The notes under the pieces: model-generated
What the model was told of the DNA's origin: nothing
What the model saw: only the letters and a program-made list of their open reading frames with translations
Databases searched by the model: none
Shown: piece after piece, positions 9,527 through 17,541 of the stretch
Position numbering within the stretch: the first letter of the stretch is position 1
Layout of the letters: every line of letters begins with the position of its first letter
Program-made: the position numbers and the translations under genes
Assembly (NCBI RefSeq): GCF_018613695.1
Contig: NZ_JAGGPR010000003.1
Span: 458,372-522,371, forward strand
Direction: 5' to 3'
DNA from: Arthrobacter sp. ISL-95
Lineage (GTDB): Bacteria > Actinomycetota > Actinomycetes > Actinomycetales > Micrococcaceae
DNA length: 64,000 nt

Positions 9527-10528
9527 ATGAGCCAAGTCCCCAATTATGCGCCAAATCCCCCAGACCGAAGTTACGGACAGTTACCGCAGAGCAAGAGGTC
9601 ATTCCTCGTGACGTGGTTGCTTTCCCTAGTTCTCGGCGCCCTAGGGGTAGATCGTTTCTACCTTGGCAAAGTGGGAACTGGATTACTTAAATTAATCACC
9701 TTTGGAGGTTTGGGAATCTGGGCCGTCATTGACCTCGTGTTGGTGTTGGCGAACCAAACCCGCGATAAGCAGGGTCTTCCGCTAGCGGGGTATGACAAGC
9801 ACAAGAGGATGGCATTCATAGTCACTGGGGTTTTCGTACTCTTCGCCCTCGTTGTCAACATAGCCCGACTTGGCGCCCCTCCTTTGTCAGCCCCAGTCGT
9901 TTCCGCTACAAAGGAGGCTGCGGCAGCTCCTTCGCCTTCGCCAACAGAGACGTCTGAGGCGGCCGCAGAGGCCAGAGACGCCGCTGCGAAAGCCGAGGCG
10001 GACGCTAAAGTTGCAGCCGACGCTGCTGCAAAAGAAAAAACGGATGCTGATGCTAAAGCAAAGGCGGACGCCGATGCGAAAGCAAAAGCAGATGCCGCCG
10101 CAAAGGCTGAGGCAGACGCCGTAGCCAAAGCACAAGCAGATGCCGCCGCGAAAGCCGAGGCTGGCGCCGCAGCCCAAGCCAAGGCCGATGATGCTGCTGC
10201 GAAAGCTGCTGCCGAGGCGGCGGCCCAGGCAGCAGCCGGGACCGTCAGTCAACGGAACGCTCTGCGAAAGGCCAGTGACTACCTGGAATTCAGTGCTTTC
10301 TCCTATCCAGGACTCATAAAGCAATTGGAATTCGAAAAGTACTCAGCAACCGATGCTACGTGGGCCGTAGACAGGGTAAAAGTAGATTGGAACGAGCAGG
10401 CCGCAAAGAAGGCTAAAAGCTATTTAGACTTCACATCGTTCTCAAGGGCAGGCTTAATCGACCAACTGCTCTTCGAGGGCTTCACTCCGGAGCAGGCTGA
10501 GTACGGAGTGAGTCAAACAGGTTTGTAG
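9527..10528 (+). CDS. TM2-domain protein with coiled coil and two C-terminal Ltp-type repeats
   Basis: A 333-residue membrane protein. Residues about 22-75 form a TM2 domain (SFLVTWLLSLVLGALGVDRFYLGK, then GLGIWAVIDLVLVL, i.e. two helices with a DRFYLG turn) and a third helix follows at about 88-108. Next comes a long Ala/Lys/Asp/Glu heptad-like coiled coil (about 130-245). The last about 85 residues are two Ltp-type repeats (SDYLEFSAFSYPGLIKQLEF and KSYLDFTSFSRAGLIDQLLF). Ltp domains occur in phage superinfection-exclusion lipoproteins and in many Gram-positive surface proteins. ATG 9527 follows AAGGA. Single gene in a cassette flanked by direct repeats. Function unknown. Confidence 0.8.
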   Translation: MSQVPNYAPNPPDRSYGQLPQSKRSFLVTWLLSLVLGALGVDRFYLGKVGTGLLKLITFGGLGIWAVIDLVLVLANQTRDKQGLPLAGYDKHKRMAFIVTGVFVLFALVVNIARLGAPPLSAPVVSATKEAAAAPSPSPTETSEAAAEARDAAAKAEADAKVAADAAAKEKTDADAKAKADADAKAKADAAAKAEADAVAKAQADAAAKAEAGAAAQAKADDAAAKAAAEAAAQAAAGTVSQRNALRKASDYLEFSAFSYPGLIKQLEFEKYSATDATWAVDRVKVDWNEQAAKKAKSYLDFTSFSRAGLIDQLLFEGFTPEQAEYGVSQTGL

Positions 10529-10542
10529 CCACCCGGGTGGAC

Positions 10543-10571
10543 GGCGGGAGGAGTTGCTGGGGGCGAAGTAG
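10543..10571 (+). repeat. Right copy of the 29-bp direct repeat (lysR tail remnant)
   Basis: Matches the lysR 3' end at 9181-9209 in 24 of 29 bases and can be read as RREELLGAK-stop in the lysR frame. No further lysR homology is visible upstream. It immediately precedes the promoter of the ABC transporter genes, as the true lysR end would in an uninterrupted ancestor. Confidence 0.65.
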
Positions 10572-10597
10572 TGGCGGGTCATCTGGCCTTCCCGAAG

Positions 10598-10616
10598 TTA
10601 GGTGAGCCTTAGTATG
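10598..10616 (+). promoter_or_regulatory. DtxR/IdeR-like box overlapping a leaderless promoter
   Basis: TTAGGTGAGCCT (10598-10609) agrees with the first half of the DtxR/IdeR consensus TTAGGTTAGCCTAACCTAA; the second half is poor (about 12-13 of 19 overall). A -10 box TAGTAT (10610-10615) overlaps it, 7 nt before the ABC transporter ATG at 10623, so the mRNA is probably leaderless. Binding here would block the promoter, so iron repression is predicted. Confidence 0.55.
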
Positions 10617-10622
10617 GTAACC

Positions 10623-12392
10623 ATGCCCTCCAGCTCTACCACTCCTCCCTGCCCACCCGGGCGTAACAAGCAAGCACCGTGGAAGGTCTCCCGGCTCTTC
10701 AGGTTCACGTTGTTCGCCAACGGTCGATGGAAGTTGCTAGTGGCAGGCTGCGCCGGACTCTCCCTGCACCAGGTCAGCGAGGCTTTGGTACCCGCAACCA
10801 TCGGCGCTGCCGTGGACAATGCGATTCAACCCAACGACGCCGGCGCCCTCCTGGGGTGGATTGGCGCCTTGGCCGTGGTGTTCGTTGTGCTGGCTCTCTC
10901 GTGGCGGTTCGGAACCTTGGCCACTGAGCGATCCTTCAATTACGGTTCACATGACCTCCGCCAGTTGGTGGTGGAGCGCACTCTTCATCCGCGCGGCATG
11001 GCCACCCGACGGGCACCCGGCGAAATCGTGGCCATTGCCTCTTCCGATGCAGACAGGGTTGCAGGGCTCTCTTGGCTGATCAGCGGCGGGCTGGCTGCAG
11101 CGGCCGGAGTGATCACCTCAGCGGTGACGCTCCTGCTGATCTCCGTGCCCCTGGGCCTGGCCGTCCTTCTGGCCACCCCCATCATGTTGCTGGTGATGCA
11201 CCGGCTTACCAAACCGCTGGAGAACCGGAGCGACGTAGAACAATCCACGGCCGCCCGCGCCGGTGCCTTGGCTACCGATTTCATTACCGGATCCCGCCCC
11301 CTCAATGGCCTCGGTGCCGAGGATGCAGCCATCTCGCGCTACCGTTCCGCGAGCCGGGCATCACTGACCTCCGCTCTGAAAGCCATCCGCGCCAAGTCCG
11401 CGTACACCGGAGCCAGCACGGCCCTTTCCGCCGCGTTCCTGGCCGGCATCGCCTTCTTCGCAGCATGGTTCGCCGTCCAAGGCACCATCACCGTGGGGCA
11501 GTTGGTGGCCGTTGTTGGCGTGGCCCAATTTGTTCAGGGACCCATGAACTGGCTCGGTTTCCTCAGCGTCGAACTCGCGCGCAAACGCGCCTCCGCGGCA
11601 CGTATCGCAGTGCTTCTGGAGGAACCGGACGCAGTGGCCGCACTGGAAGCAGCGGAACTTTCGACGGCGGCAGTCGGATCTGCTGCAAACCTCACCGCGA
11701 CAGGCGAAGCGGCTCCGCTGTTGGAGCTCCGGGCCGTGGCTGCAGGGTTTGATTTCCCGCCCTTCACTGCTTCAATCGGCGAAATTGTAGGCGTGGTTCT
11801 TCCTGACGGCACCGAGGCGCGTCAGCTGGTTGATACCCTCGGCTTCCGCACCTCTGCTCCCCCGGGCATGATCTCCATTGATGGCCAGGACGCGGCCGGG
11901 CTCGATCCCCTGCACGTCCGTTCCCGAGTCTTCGCCGACTCCCATGATGGCGTCCTGTTCCGCGGCAGCGTCCGCGACAACGTGGCAGTAGCCGATGCCC
12001 CGCTGGACGAACGCGCCATGGCGGCTGCCGCCGTCGGGGACTTTGTCTCGCAACTGCCCGAAGGCACGGAAACTGTTCTCACCGGGCATGGCCAGAGCCT
12101 CTCCGGAGGTCAGCGTCAGCGCCTGGTTCTTGGCCGCTCCCTGCACCAGCAGCAAGCTGTGCTGGTCCTGCACGACCCCACCACCGCCGTCGATACCGCC
12201 ACGGAAGCGGTGATCGCCGATGGTCTGCGCAACTTCCCGGACAAGGCCCTGGTGTTGGTGACCACCAGCCCCACCCTGCTGTCTATTTGCCACCGGGTGG
12301 TGGTGGGCGGAGCGGACCGGCCACCGGAAACCGGCACGCACCGCGAACTTCTCACCACGTCCGCTGGCTACCGCGAGGTGGTGGGCTCGTGA
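10623..12392 (+). CDS. ABC transporter permease/ATPase subunit with degenerate Walker motifs
   Basis: A 589-residue half-transporter: six-helix type I exporter-fold membrane domain (about 25-330) and a C-terminal nucleotide-binding domain (about 355-575). The signature LSGGQRQRLVLGRSL is intact, but the Walker A position reads VVLPDGTEARQLV with no GxxGxGKT, Walker B is VLVLHDPTTAVD (no catalytic Glu) and the H-loop His is missing (VTTSPTLL). It overlaps the next gene by 4 nt, and that partner supplies the complementary intact motifs, so the two form a heterodimer. The DtxR-like box suggests an iron/siderophore role as for IrtAB-type transporters, but drug or lipid export is equally compatible with the fold. 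Confidence 0.85.
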   Translation: MPSSSTTPPCPPGRNKQAPWKVSRLFRFTLFANGRWKLLVAGCAGLSLHQVSEALVPATIGAAVDNAIQPNDAGALLGWIGALAVVFVVLALSWRFGTLATERSFNYGSHDLRQLVVERTLHPRGMATRRAPGEIVAIASSDADRVAGLSWLISGGLAAAAGVITSAVTLLLISVPLGLAVLLATPIMLLVMHRLTKPLENRSDVEQSTAARAGALATDFITGSRPLNGLGAEDAAISRYRSASRASLTSALKAIRAKSAYTGASTALSAAFLAGIAFFAAWFAVQGTITVGQLVAVVGVAQFVQGPMNWLGFLSVELARKRASAARIAVLLEEPDAVAALEAAELSTAAVGSAANLTATGEAAPLLELRAVAAGFDFPPFTASIGEIVGVVLPDGTEARQLVDTLGFRTSAPPGMISIDGQDAAGLDPLHVRSRVFADSHDGVLFRGSVRDNVAVADAPLDERAMAAAAVGDFVSQLPEGTETVLTGHGQSLSGGQRQRLVLGRSLHQQQAVLVLHDPTTAVDTATEAVIADGLRNFPDKALVLVTTSPTLLSICHRVVVGGADRPPETGTHRELLTTSAGYREVVGS

Positions 12393-14155
12393 GTGCGGAA
12401 ATTCTGCCCATTGCCACGCCACGCCAGACCCGGAAGGCAATGTGGCGCCTGTTGGCGCAACGCCCGGGCAGGTTGGCGCTGACCATCCTGGTGTTGCTGG
12501 CTGCGTCGTGCTGTGGCCTGGCTGCCCCGGCGATTCTGGGCGTGATGGTCAATATTGCAGCCTCCGGCGGGGACGTCATGTCCTTGCTGTGGTTGGCAAT
12601 CGGGCTGCTGGTTGCCGGCGGACTCGGCGCGCTCCTGGGCGTTCTGGGCCAGAACCTGTTGGCCCGCATTTGCGAGGAAGCCTTGGCCGGGCTGCGGGAA
12701 GAAGTGTTCGCTGCCGCCGTCCGGAAGCCCCTGAATCAACTGGAAAAAGCGGGCATCGGCGATGTTGTGGCCCGAGTTTCCGGCGACGTCGAAGCCGTTA
12801 GCGAGGCAATTTCCGGAGTGCTTCCGGCGTTCACCAGCGCAGCCTTCACTATCGGAGTCACCCTGTTGGGCTTGGGTGTGATCGACTGGCGTTTCGCTGT
12901 GGCCGTGCTCATCGCGGCACCCCTGCAGGTCTTCACCCTGCGGTGGTTCCTCCAGCGGACAGCGCCCATCTACCGGACTGTGCGGATCACCGAGGCCAAC
13001 CGGACCGAGCAGATCATTGAGACCGTCCACGGCTCGCCTTCCATCCTGGCTTTAGGGCTCGGATCGCGTCACGCCCACCTCGTTGCCGCGGCCTCCCGGG
13101 AGAACATCGGCCATGCGCTGCGCGGAGTGGGTTACCTGACCCGCTTCTACAACCGCCTCAATCTTGCGGAACTGATCGGCCTGTCCGCGGTACTGGTGGT
13201 GGGCTTCTGGCTTCATTCCGAGGGCGCCGTGACGATCGGCGCGGCCACTGCTGCTGCGCTGTACTTCTACCGGCTGTTCGATCCGATCGGACTGGTTCTG
13301 GGGCAGTTCGATGAACTGCAGAAGGCCGCGGCAGGATTGGGCCGCATGTTCGGGTTGACCATGTCCGAGCAGTCATCTGCTGCGCCCTCCACTGCATCCA
13401 CTACCCCCGCGGGACCCGAATCCGGAATCGTTCTGGAGAACGTCACCTTCGCCTACCCCGGCCAGCGCCCCGCACTCTGCGGCGTCTCCCTCATAGTGCG
13501 ATCCGGGGAACGGGTAGCAATTGTAGGTACCTCGGGCGCCGGGAAGACCACCCTCGCCAAAGTCATCATGGGCCTGGAACACCCCCACAGTGGGACGGCG
13601 TGGGTGGGCGGGCTGGACTCAGCCGCTGCTGACCCGGCAGAGCTGCATGACCGCATTGCCATGGTCAGCCAGGAGGTGCACGTCTTCTCCGGCACCCTCG
13701 CCGAGGACCTTAGGCTCGCCAAACCCGACGCTTCCGCCCACGAGCTTTCGCACGCCTTGCAGGCTGTTGGAGCTGATTGGGTTGTGGCGCTCGACGACGG
13801 ACTGGAGACTTACGTAGGCGCCGGCGGGCACCAACTCACGACTGAACAGGCGCAGCAACTTGCCTTGGCCCGGTTGATGCTTAAGGACCCGCCGATCGCA
13901 GTGCTCGACGAAGCCACTGCCGAAGCAGGGACTGGTTCTGCCACCATGCTGGATCAGGCGGCGGAAGCTGCCCTGGCGGGCCGGACCTCGGTGGTAATCG
14001 CGCACCGGCTGCCCCAGGCGGCCTCGGCGGACACCGTGGTGGTGATGGAGCAGGGGCGGATTGTGGAGTCGGGTTCGCATCAGGAACTACTGTTGGACGG
14101 TGGCCGATACGCCCACTTGTGGGAAGCCTGGAACAGCTCACTCAGCCGGAGCTGA
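12389..14155 (+). CDS. ABC transporter permease/ATPase subunit, partner with degenerate signature motif
   Basis: A 588-residue half-transporter, starting at GTG 12389 within the GTGA overlap with the upstream subunit's stop. The membrane domain (about 20-315) includes GIGDVVARVSGDVEAVSEAI and an EQIIETVHGSPSILALG coupling region. In the nucleotide-binding domain (about 355-585) Walker A GTSGAGKTTL, Q-loop MVSQEVHVFSG, Walker B IAVLDEATAEAG and H-loop VVIAHRL are intact. The ABC signature is replaced by LTTEQAQQLALARL. Combined with the partner's LSGGQ this gives one complete ATP site and one dead site. The 3' end overlaps the convergent downstream gene by 18 nt. Confidence 0.87.
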   Translation: MSAEILPIATPRQTRKAMWRLLAQRPGRLALTILVLLAASCCGLAAPAILGVMVNIAASGGDVMSLLWLAIGLLVAGGLGALLGVLGQNLLARICEEALAGLREEVFAAAVRKPLNQLEKAGIGDVVARVSGDVEAVSEAISGVLPAFTSAAFTIGVTLLGLGVIDWRFAVAVLIAAPLQVFTLRWFLQRTAPIYRTVRITEANRTEQIIETVHGSPSILALGLGSRHAHLVAAASRENIGHALRGVGYLTRFYNRLNLAELIGLSAVLVVGFWLHSEGAVTIGAATAAALYFYRLFDPIGLVLGQFDELQKAAAGLGRMFGLTMSEQSSAAPSTASTTPAGPESGIVLENVTFAYPGQRPALCGVSLIVRSGERVAIVGTSGAGKTTLAKVIMGLEHPHSGTAWVGGLDSAAADPAELHDRIAMVSQEVHVFSGTLAEDLRLAKPDASAHELSHALQAVGADWVVALDDGLETYVGAGGHQLTTEQAQQLALARLMLKDPPIAVLDEATAEAGTGSATMLDQAAEAALAGRTSVVIAHRLPQAASADTVVVMEQGRIVESGSHQELLLDGGRYAHLWEAWNSSLSRS

Positions 14156-15067
14156 GGGGCCTCCTGGAGACTCCGCCGGGGGATCGTGCCGCACGGGGAT
14201 TCCCGTGGCAAACGCACGCACTTTGGCATCGTCCCAGATGTGAGCGGGGACGCCGCCACCCAGAAGCCTGCGGGCGAGGGTGGGATCGTCCCCGAAAGGT
14301 GCGTGGCTGCCGGCCATGATCATGTTGCCATAGCGTCGCCCCTTGAGCATTGCGGGGTCGGCGATGATCAAGGTGTGCTCGAACGTGTCCGCGATGGTGG
14401 CGGCGTCGGCCCGGGCGTTCTTGAGGTCCGGGGCATCGCCGGAATTGACCACATACAGCCCCTCGGGGGCGAGGACCGAGTCCGCGTGGGCGGTGAACTC
14501 CCGCGTGGTCAGGGCCCGGGGCGTAAAGGCTCCGGCGAAGACATCCCGGATGATCAGGTCACGGCTGTCCGGGGTGAGGGTCTCGGTAACCTGCCGGGCC
14601 TCACCCACGCGGATCCGTAACAGGGGAGCTTTGGGGAGGTCGAACCAGCCGCGCACATAATCGGCCAGTTTCCCGTCGAGCTCAACAACCACCTGGCGCG
14701 CTTCCGGATAGGCGGCATGGAAATACCGTGCCATGGAGCAGGCTCCCCCGCCCAGGTGCAGAGCACGAAGTTTGGGCTTCTGTTCCCGGGGCCACCGGGA
14801 TTCCACCAGTGCCGCAATCCAGCGCATGTACTCGAAATCGAGGAACAGCGGGTCCGCGAGGTCAATGTGCGAACTCATGACGCCGTTGATCTTGAGCAGC
14901 CAGCCGTTGGAGTTGTCCTGGTCCTGAAGCAACTCGCAGTCGCCGGTATCGATGTAATAGACGCCAGTCACCGGACCGTCAGTGCGGGTGCCGGCAGGCA
15001 CCTCGATGACTCCCGCCGTCGACCTCTGAGACCTGCTTGCCTTGCTGGATTTGCGAGGTTTTGCCAC
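14138..15067 (-). CDS. Spermidine-synthase-like class I methyltransferase-fold protein
   Basis: A 309-residue protein of the spermidine synthase-like family, with a Rossmann core KLRALHLGGGACSMARYF and VVELDGKLADYVRGWF, then RDLIIRDVFAGAF. The usual aminopropyltransferase acidic motifs are only partly kept, so polyamine synthesis is not assured; many actinobacterial members are uncharacterised. GTG 15067 is chosen because the stop of a 7-codon upstream ORF overlaps it (TAGTG) and GGGCGG precedes it. A TTG at 15097 is an alternative. Convergent with the ABC genes (18-nt overlap). Confidence 0.7.
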   Translation of the reverse strand: MAKPRKSSKASRSQRSTAGVIEVPAGTRTDGPVTGVYYIDTGDCELLQDQDNSNGWLLKINGVMSSHIDLADPLFLDFEYMRWIAALVESRWPREQKPKLRALHLGGGACSMARYFHAAYPEARQVVVELDGKLADYVRGWFDLPKAPLLRIRVGEARQVTETLTPDSRDLIIRDVFAGAFTPRALTTREFTAHADSVLAPEGLYVVNSGDAPDLKNARADAATIADTFEHTLIIADPAMLKGRRYGNMIMAGSHAPFGDDPTLARRLLGGGVPAHIWDDAKVRAFATGIPVRHDPPAESPGGPSAPAE

Positions 15068-15090
15068 TACTTCCGCCCTGCTTGAGTCAT
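15067..15090 (-). CDS. Leaderless 7-codon upstream ORF of the spermidine-synthase-like gene
   Basis: ATG 15090 sits exactly 6 nt after a -10 box TAGGCT (15102-15097), the spacing of a leaderless start. It opens MTQAGRK and stops at TAG, whose G is the first base of the GTG start of the next gene. If translated it would deliver ribosomes straight to that start. Seen directly; translation is inferred. Confidence 0.5.
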   Translation of the reverse strand: MTQAGRK

Positions 15091-15138
15091 GCTTCAAGCC
15101 TAGTGGAGCACCGCAGGACCTCTGCCAGTCCCAACAAA

Positions 15139-15152
15139 GTAAGGCTACTTAC
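15139..15152. promoter_or_regulatory. Palindrome GTAAG-GCTA-CTTAC, candidate operator
   Basis: Perfect 5-bp arms with a 4-nt centre, just upstream of the -35 region of the small membrane-protein gene at 15185 and also upstream of the divergent spermidine-synthase-like gene. The 12-mer AAGGCTACTTAC recurs at 61847-61858, upstream of the DUF4383 gene. Confidence 0.35.
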
Positions 15153-15172
15153 AATTTTGCCTTCAACGGCCA

Positions 15173-15178
15173 TATGAT
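15173..15178 (+). promoter_or_regulatory. -10 box TATGAT of a leaderless promoter
   Basis: TATGAT ends 6 nt before the ATG at 15185, with a possible -35 TTACAA 18 bp upstream (15149-15154). Placement predicts transcription starting at or next to the start codon. Confidence 0.5.
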
Positions 15179-15184
15179 CTCTAC

Positions 15185-15370
15185 ATGGAACTAGGAGCAT
15201 CTGTATGGGCGGAGGTGTTGACGGTGGCGGTCGCCTGGCTGACGGTCGTCTGCCTCCTCCTGTCACGCGTGCCCAAACCCCCGAGCCTGCTTGACTCGTC
15301 GCTGGACGGGTCGCCTCTGGACAAGTCACCTCTGGATATGGATCGACCCGAGGACTCGGAACCGCGCTGA
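15185..15370 (+). CDS. Small single-pass membrane protein, hypothetical
   Basis: A 61-residue protein. Residues 5-27 are one hydrophobic helix (SVWAEVLTVAVAWLTVVCLL). The rest is a short polar tail with three imperfect repeats (DSSLDGSPLDKSPLDMD). It has its own leaderless promoter and no Shine-Dalgarno. It is divergent from the spermidine-synthase-like gene and convergent with the sucrase/ferredoxin-like gene. I do not recognise a family. Confidence 0.55.
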   Translation: MELGASVWAEVLTVAVAWLTVVCLLLSRVPKPPSLLDSSLDGSPLDKSPLDMDRPEDSEPR

Positions 15371-15403
15371 CGCCTAGCGACCGGTGTCCGCTGTTAGTCA
15401 GCT

Positions 15404-16318
15404 TCAGGCACTTCGGATGGACGTCGGCTCGTAGACCATGACCGAACCCGTCGTCGGTGCCAGGCACGTGAGCTGACAAGGCGGTGAGGGGCGGGCCTCC
15501 AACTCCACATCGATGCTCGCCGGGTGGGGCGGCCTACCGGTGATCCGGATGCGCCACCGCTCGCCCTGGCGGACGGTCTCAGTAACCTGATAATCATGCC
15601 GGCCGGCAGGGCCGAAACGTTCCAGCACCGCCGCGACGGCCGCTTGTTGGAGTGGGGTGAGATCCGTGTATCCGCGCAAATACTCTGCGTGGATCCGACC
15701 GCCGAGGTGCGCCTCAATCGTGGCGACGGATGACTCGGCGTCCAGACCTCCGTAGTAGACGCCGTCCGGAGCCACCACTGCGTTGGCTGCGAACCTGTCA
15801 CCGCCAACGTGGGAGCACTCCCAGACCAGCTCCGGCCAACGCATACTCAGAGCGCGCCCCACGGGCCGGCCACGCACTGCGCAGCAAGGGTCATGCCGGC
15901 CATGCGCGCAAATCAGGATGACCGGCGGAAGCCCGGAACTCCCCGGGGATGCCAGGGCCGTGACAATCCCAGCAAGGTCCTCCTCCCGCTCCCACGTTCC
16001 CCAGAGCTGCTGATAGGCGCCGGAGCTCTCATATCGCAAAACGGCCCAACGTTTTGGACCATGGCGCGGGCGGGGGCCGGGACGTCGCACTAAGAGCACC
16101 CGTGCATTGGCCCTCCGCGCTGCCGTGGACACGACGGCTTTGGTCCCGGCGTCCAGATCAAGGCCGTCGAAACCATTGGGCGGCCACCCGCCACGGTGCT
16201 CAATGAGGACCCACACCAAGCCAGGCGACGCCGTACCCGCCATCGAGTCGCCACGCACACGGGCGCTGTTTGCGCAGAAGAAACCTTTCGTTGTGGCCAC
16301 ATCACTGCCCTGCAACAT
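15404..16318 (-). CDS. Sucrase/ferredoxin-like protein (thioredoxin-like [2Fe-2S] type)
   Basis: A 304-residue protein of the Suc_Fer-like family. The diagnostic region is ICAHGRHDPCCAVRGRPVG (about 136-154; Cys137, Cys145, Cys146) followed by WECSHVGGDRFAANAVV (Cys168). The four cysteines fit a thioredoxin-like ferredoxin cluster site. It is the last gene of a three-gene operon, after a cupin_4 oxygenase, for which it could supply electrons. ATG 16318 lies in the middle of three 16-bp tandem repeats that span the upstream stop codon; GTG 16321 and ATG 16243 are alternatives. Function unproven in this family. Confidence 0.75.
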   Translation of the reverse strand: MLQGSDVATTKGFFCANSARVRGDSMAGTASPGLVWVLIEHRGGWPPNGFDGLDLDAGTKAVVSTAARRANARVLLVRRPGPRPRHGPKRWAVLRYESSGAYQQLWGTWEREEDLAGIVTALASPGSSGLPPVILICAHGRHDPCCAVRGRPVGRALSMRWPELVWECSHVGGDRFAANAVVAPDGVYYGGLDAESSVATIEAHLGGRIHAEYLRGYTDLTPLQQAAVAAVLERFGPAGRHDYQVTETVRQGERWRIRITGRPPHPASIDVELEARPSPPCQLTCLAPTTGSVMVYEPTSIRSA

Positions 16319-16339
16319 CACTGCCCCGAAACATCACTG
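16299..16339 (-). repeat. Three tandem 16-bp repeats across a stop/start junction
   Basis: ACATCACTG (plus-strand sense) recurs at 16299, 16315 and 16331, an exact 16-nt period with similar GC-rich linkers. On the coding strand each unit carries GTGATG. The first provides the cupin stop overlapping an ATG (TGATG), the second the start of the sucrase/ferredoxin-like gene. As 16 is not a multiple of 3, each ATG is in a different frame. Confidence 0.8.
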
Positions 16340-17539
16340 TTCAGTGGGGACAAGGATTCCTGCGCGCAGCAGCCTTTCGACGAGTTCAACCCCGAGGTCA
16401 TGTGCGAGGTATTCCCCTCCGTCCAGAAGGCGCTTCACGGACGGCAGGTCTGTCTCGGGGAAGTCGAGCCACCCCACGCGGGTGGTCAGACGCGAGCCCT
16501 CCAATCGCGCTTCCAGTGCGTCCCGGAGCCGCACCAGCGAGCCCGGCCCGAGCCCCTGGACAGCCGCGAGCTGGGCCACCGGACCGAGTGGGGCCGGGCG
16601 TCCTTGCCCCCGGCGTGTGCGCTGGAACAGGGAGGTGGTATCAGCCCCAAGGACGGCGGCGGCAAGGCGTTCACGGACGGCGGCGAGTTCCGCGTCGGGC
16701 CCATCAACGCCCAGCGGGAGGGACCCGCGCATCTCCGGATCGTCGCACAGTGCCGCCAGCGCGGCCTGTGCCAGGTGTTCGGCCAGCGCGTGGCGGGTCC
16801 AGCTGTGGACTCCCAGCGTGAGATGAATCGAGACTTTGCCTTGCGCTTGGGCGGCATGCAGCCAACCACGGGGCAGGTAAAGGACACCGCCGGGCTCCAG
16901 GACAGTGTCGATGTATGCCGGGCCTTGAGCAGCCTCGGCTACCTCGGAACGGCGATCGGTCCACGGTTGGCTACGCAGCGGGTCCACGTGTACCGGCTCG
17001 TGGATGATCCAGCGCTTGGTTCCCTCAATCTGCAGGACGAAGACGTCGTGGACGTCGTAGTGGTCGTCGAAGCCCCGGTTCTGCGGCGGGGTGATGTAAG
17101 CATTGGCCTGCACGGGATGCCCGAGCTCGGTGCTCAACTGAGCACTGAAGCTCGACACCGGGTCCCAGGTGCGATGCAGTGCCTGCAGGACGAGGGTGGC
17201 TCCGTCGGCGAATTTGCGCCACAGTGCGGTGTCGTCGAGCTGGTCGGGGATGGTGGCACCAACACCAGCCGGGGACGTGAACGAGGACTCTGGAAGAGTG
17301 GAGCCGCCCTTAGCCACGCGAAGGAAAGGGGTGCGCAGACCGCGACGCGAAATCAGTTCGTCAACCGCGCCCGCAGAAAACACATCGGAGAAGTTGCTGA
17401 CGCCGCGGCTAAGCAGCGCGGTGCGCCCCCAGACGTCGCTGGCAAACTTATCAAGGCCGATGTCGATCAGTCGTGTTTCCAGGACCCCGGCGCCCTTTAC
17501 TGCGCCCGGGTCCTGGAAATCAGTGCTGGTAGAGCTCAA
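16334..17539 (-). CDS. Cupin_4/JmjC-like 2-oxoglutarate-dependent oxygenase (RoxA/YcfD type)
   Basis: A 401-residue protein. The double-stranded beta-helix core (about 105-240) keeps the iron triad: H160-Y-D162 in DDHYDVHDVFVLQIEG and H228 in YLPRGWLHAA. The segments TLVLQALHRTWDPVSSF and QLSTELGHPVQANAYITPPQ are characteristic of cupin_4 ribosomal-oxygenase-like proteins. A helical dimerisation/winged-helix tail follows (about 250-401). Known members hydroxylate Arg or His side chains of ribosomal proteins. The start is TTG 17539, 2 nt after the stop of the repeat-peptide gene. That context suggests the neighbouring peptide may be the substrate here. Confidence 0.8.
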   Translation of the reverse strand: MSSTSTDFQDPGAVKGAGVLETRLIDIGLDKFASDVWGRTALLSRGVSNFSDVFSAGAVDELISRRGLRTPFLRVAKGGSTLPESSFTSPAGVGATIPDQLDDTALWRKFADGATLVLQALHRTWDPVSSFSAQLSTELGHPVQANAYITPPQNRGFDDHYDVHDVFVLQIEGTKRWIIHEPVHVDPLRSQPWTDRRSEVAEAAQGPAYIDTVLEPGGVLYLPRGWLHAAQAQGKVSIHLTLGVHSWTRHALAEHLAQAALAALCDDPEMRGSLPLGVDGPDAELAAVRERLAAAVLGADTTSLFQRTRRGQGRPAPLGPVAQLAAVQGLGPGSLVRLRDALEARLEGSRLTTRVGWLDFPETDLPSVKRLLDGGEYLAHDLGVELVERLLRAGILVPTEQ

Positions 17540-17541
17540 AC

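Noticed and set aside
9181..10571. Insertion sequence or integron cassette
   Set aside because: No transposase or integrase, no terminal inverted repeats and no attC-like site; only the gene-tail direct repeats are seen.
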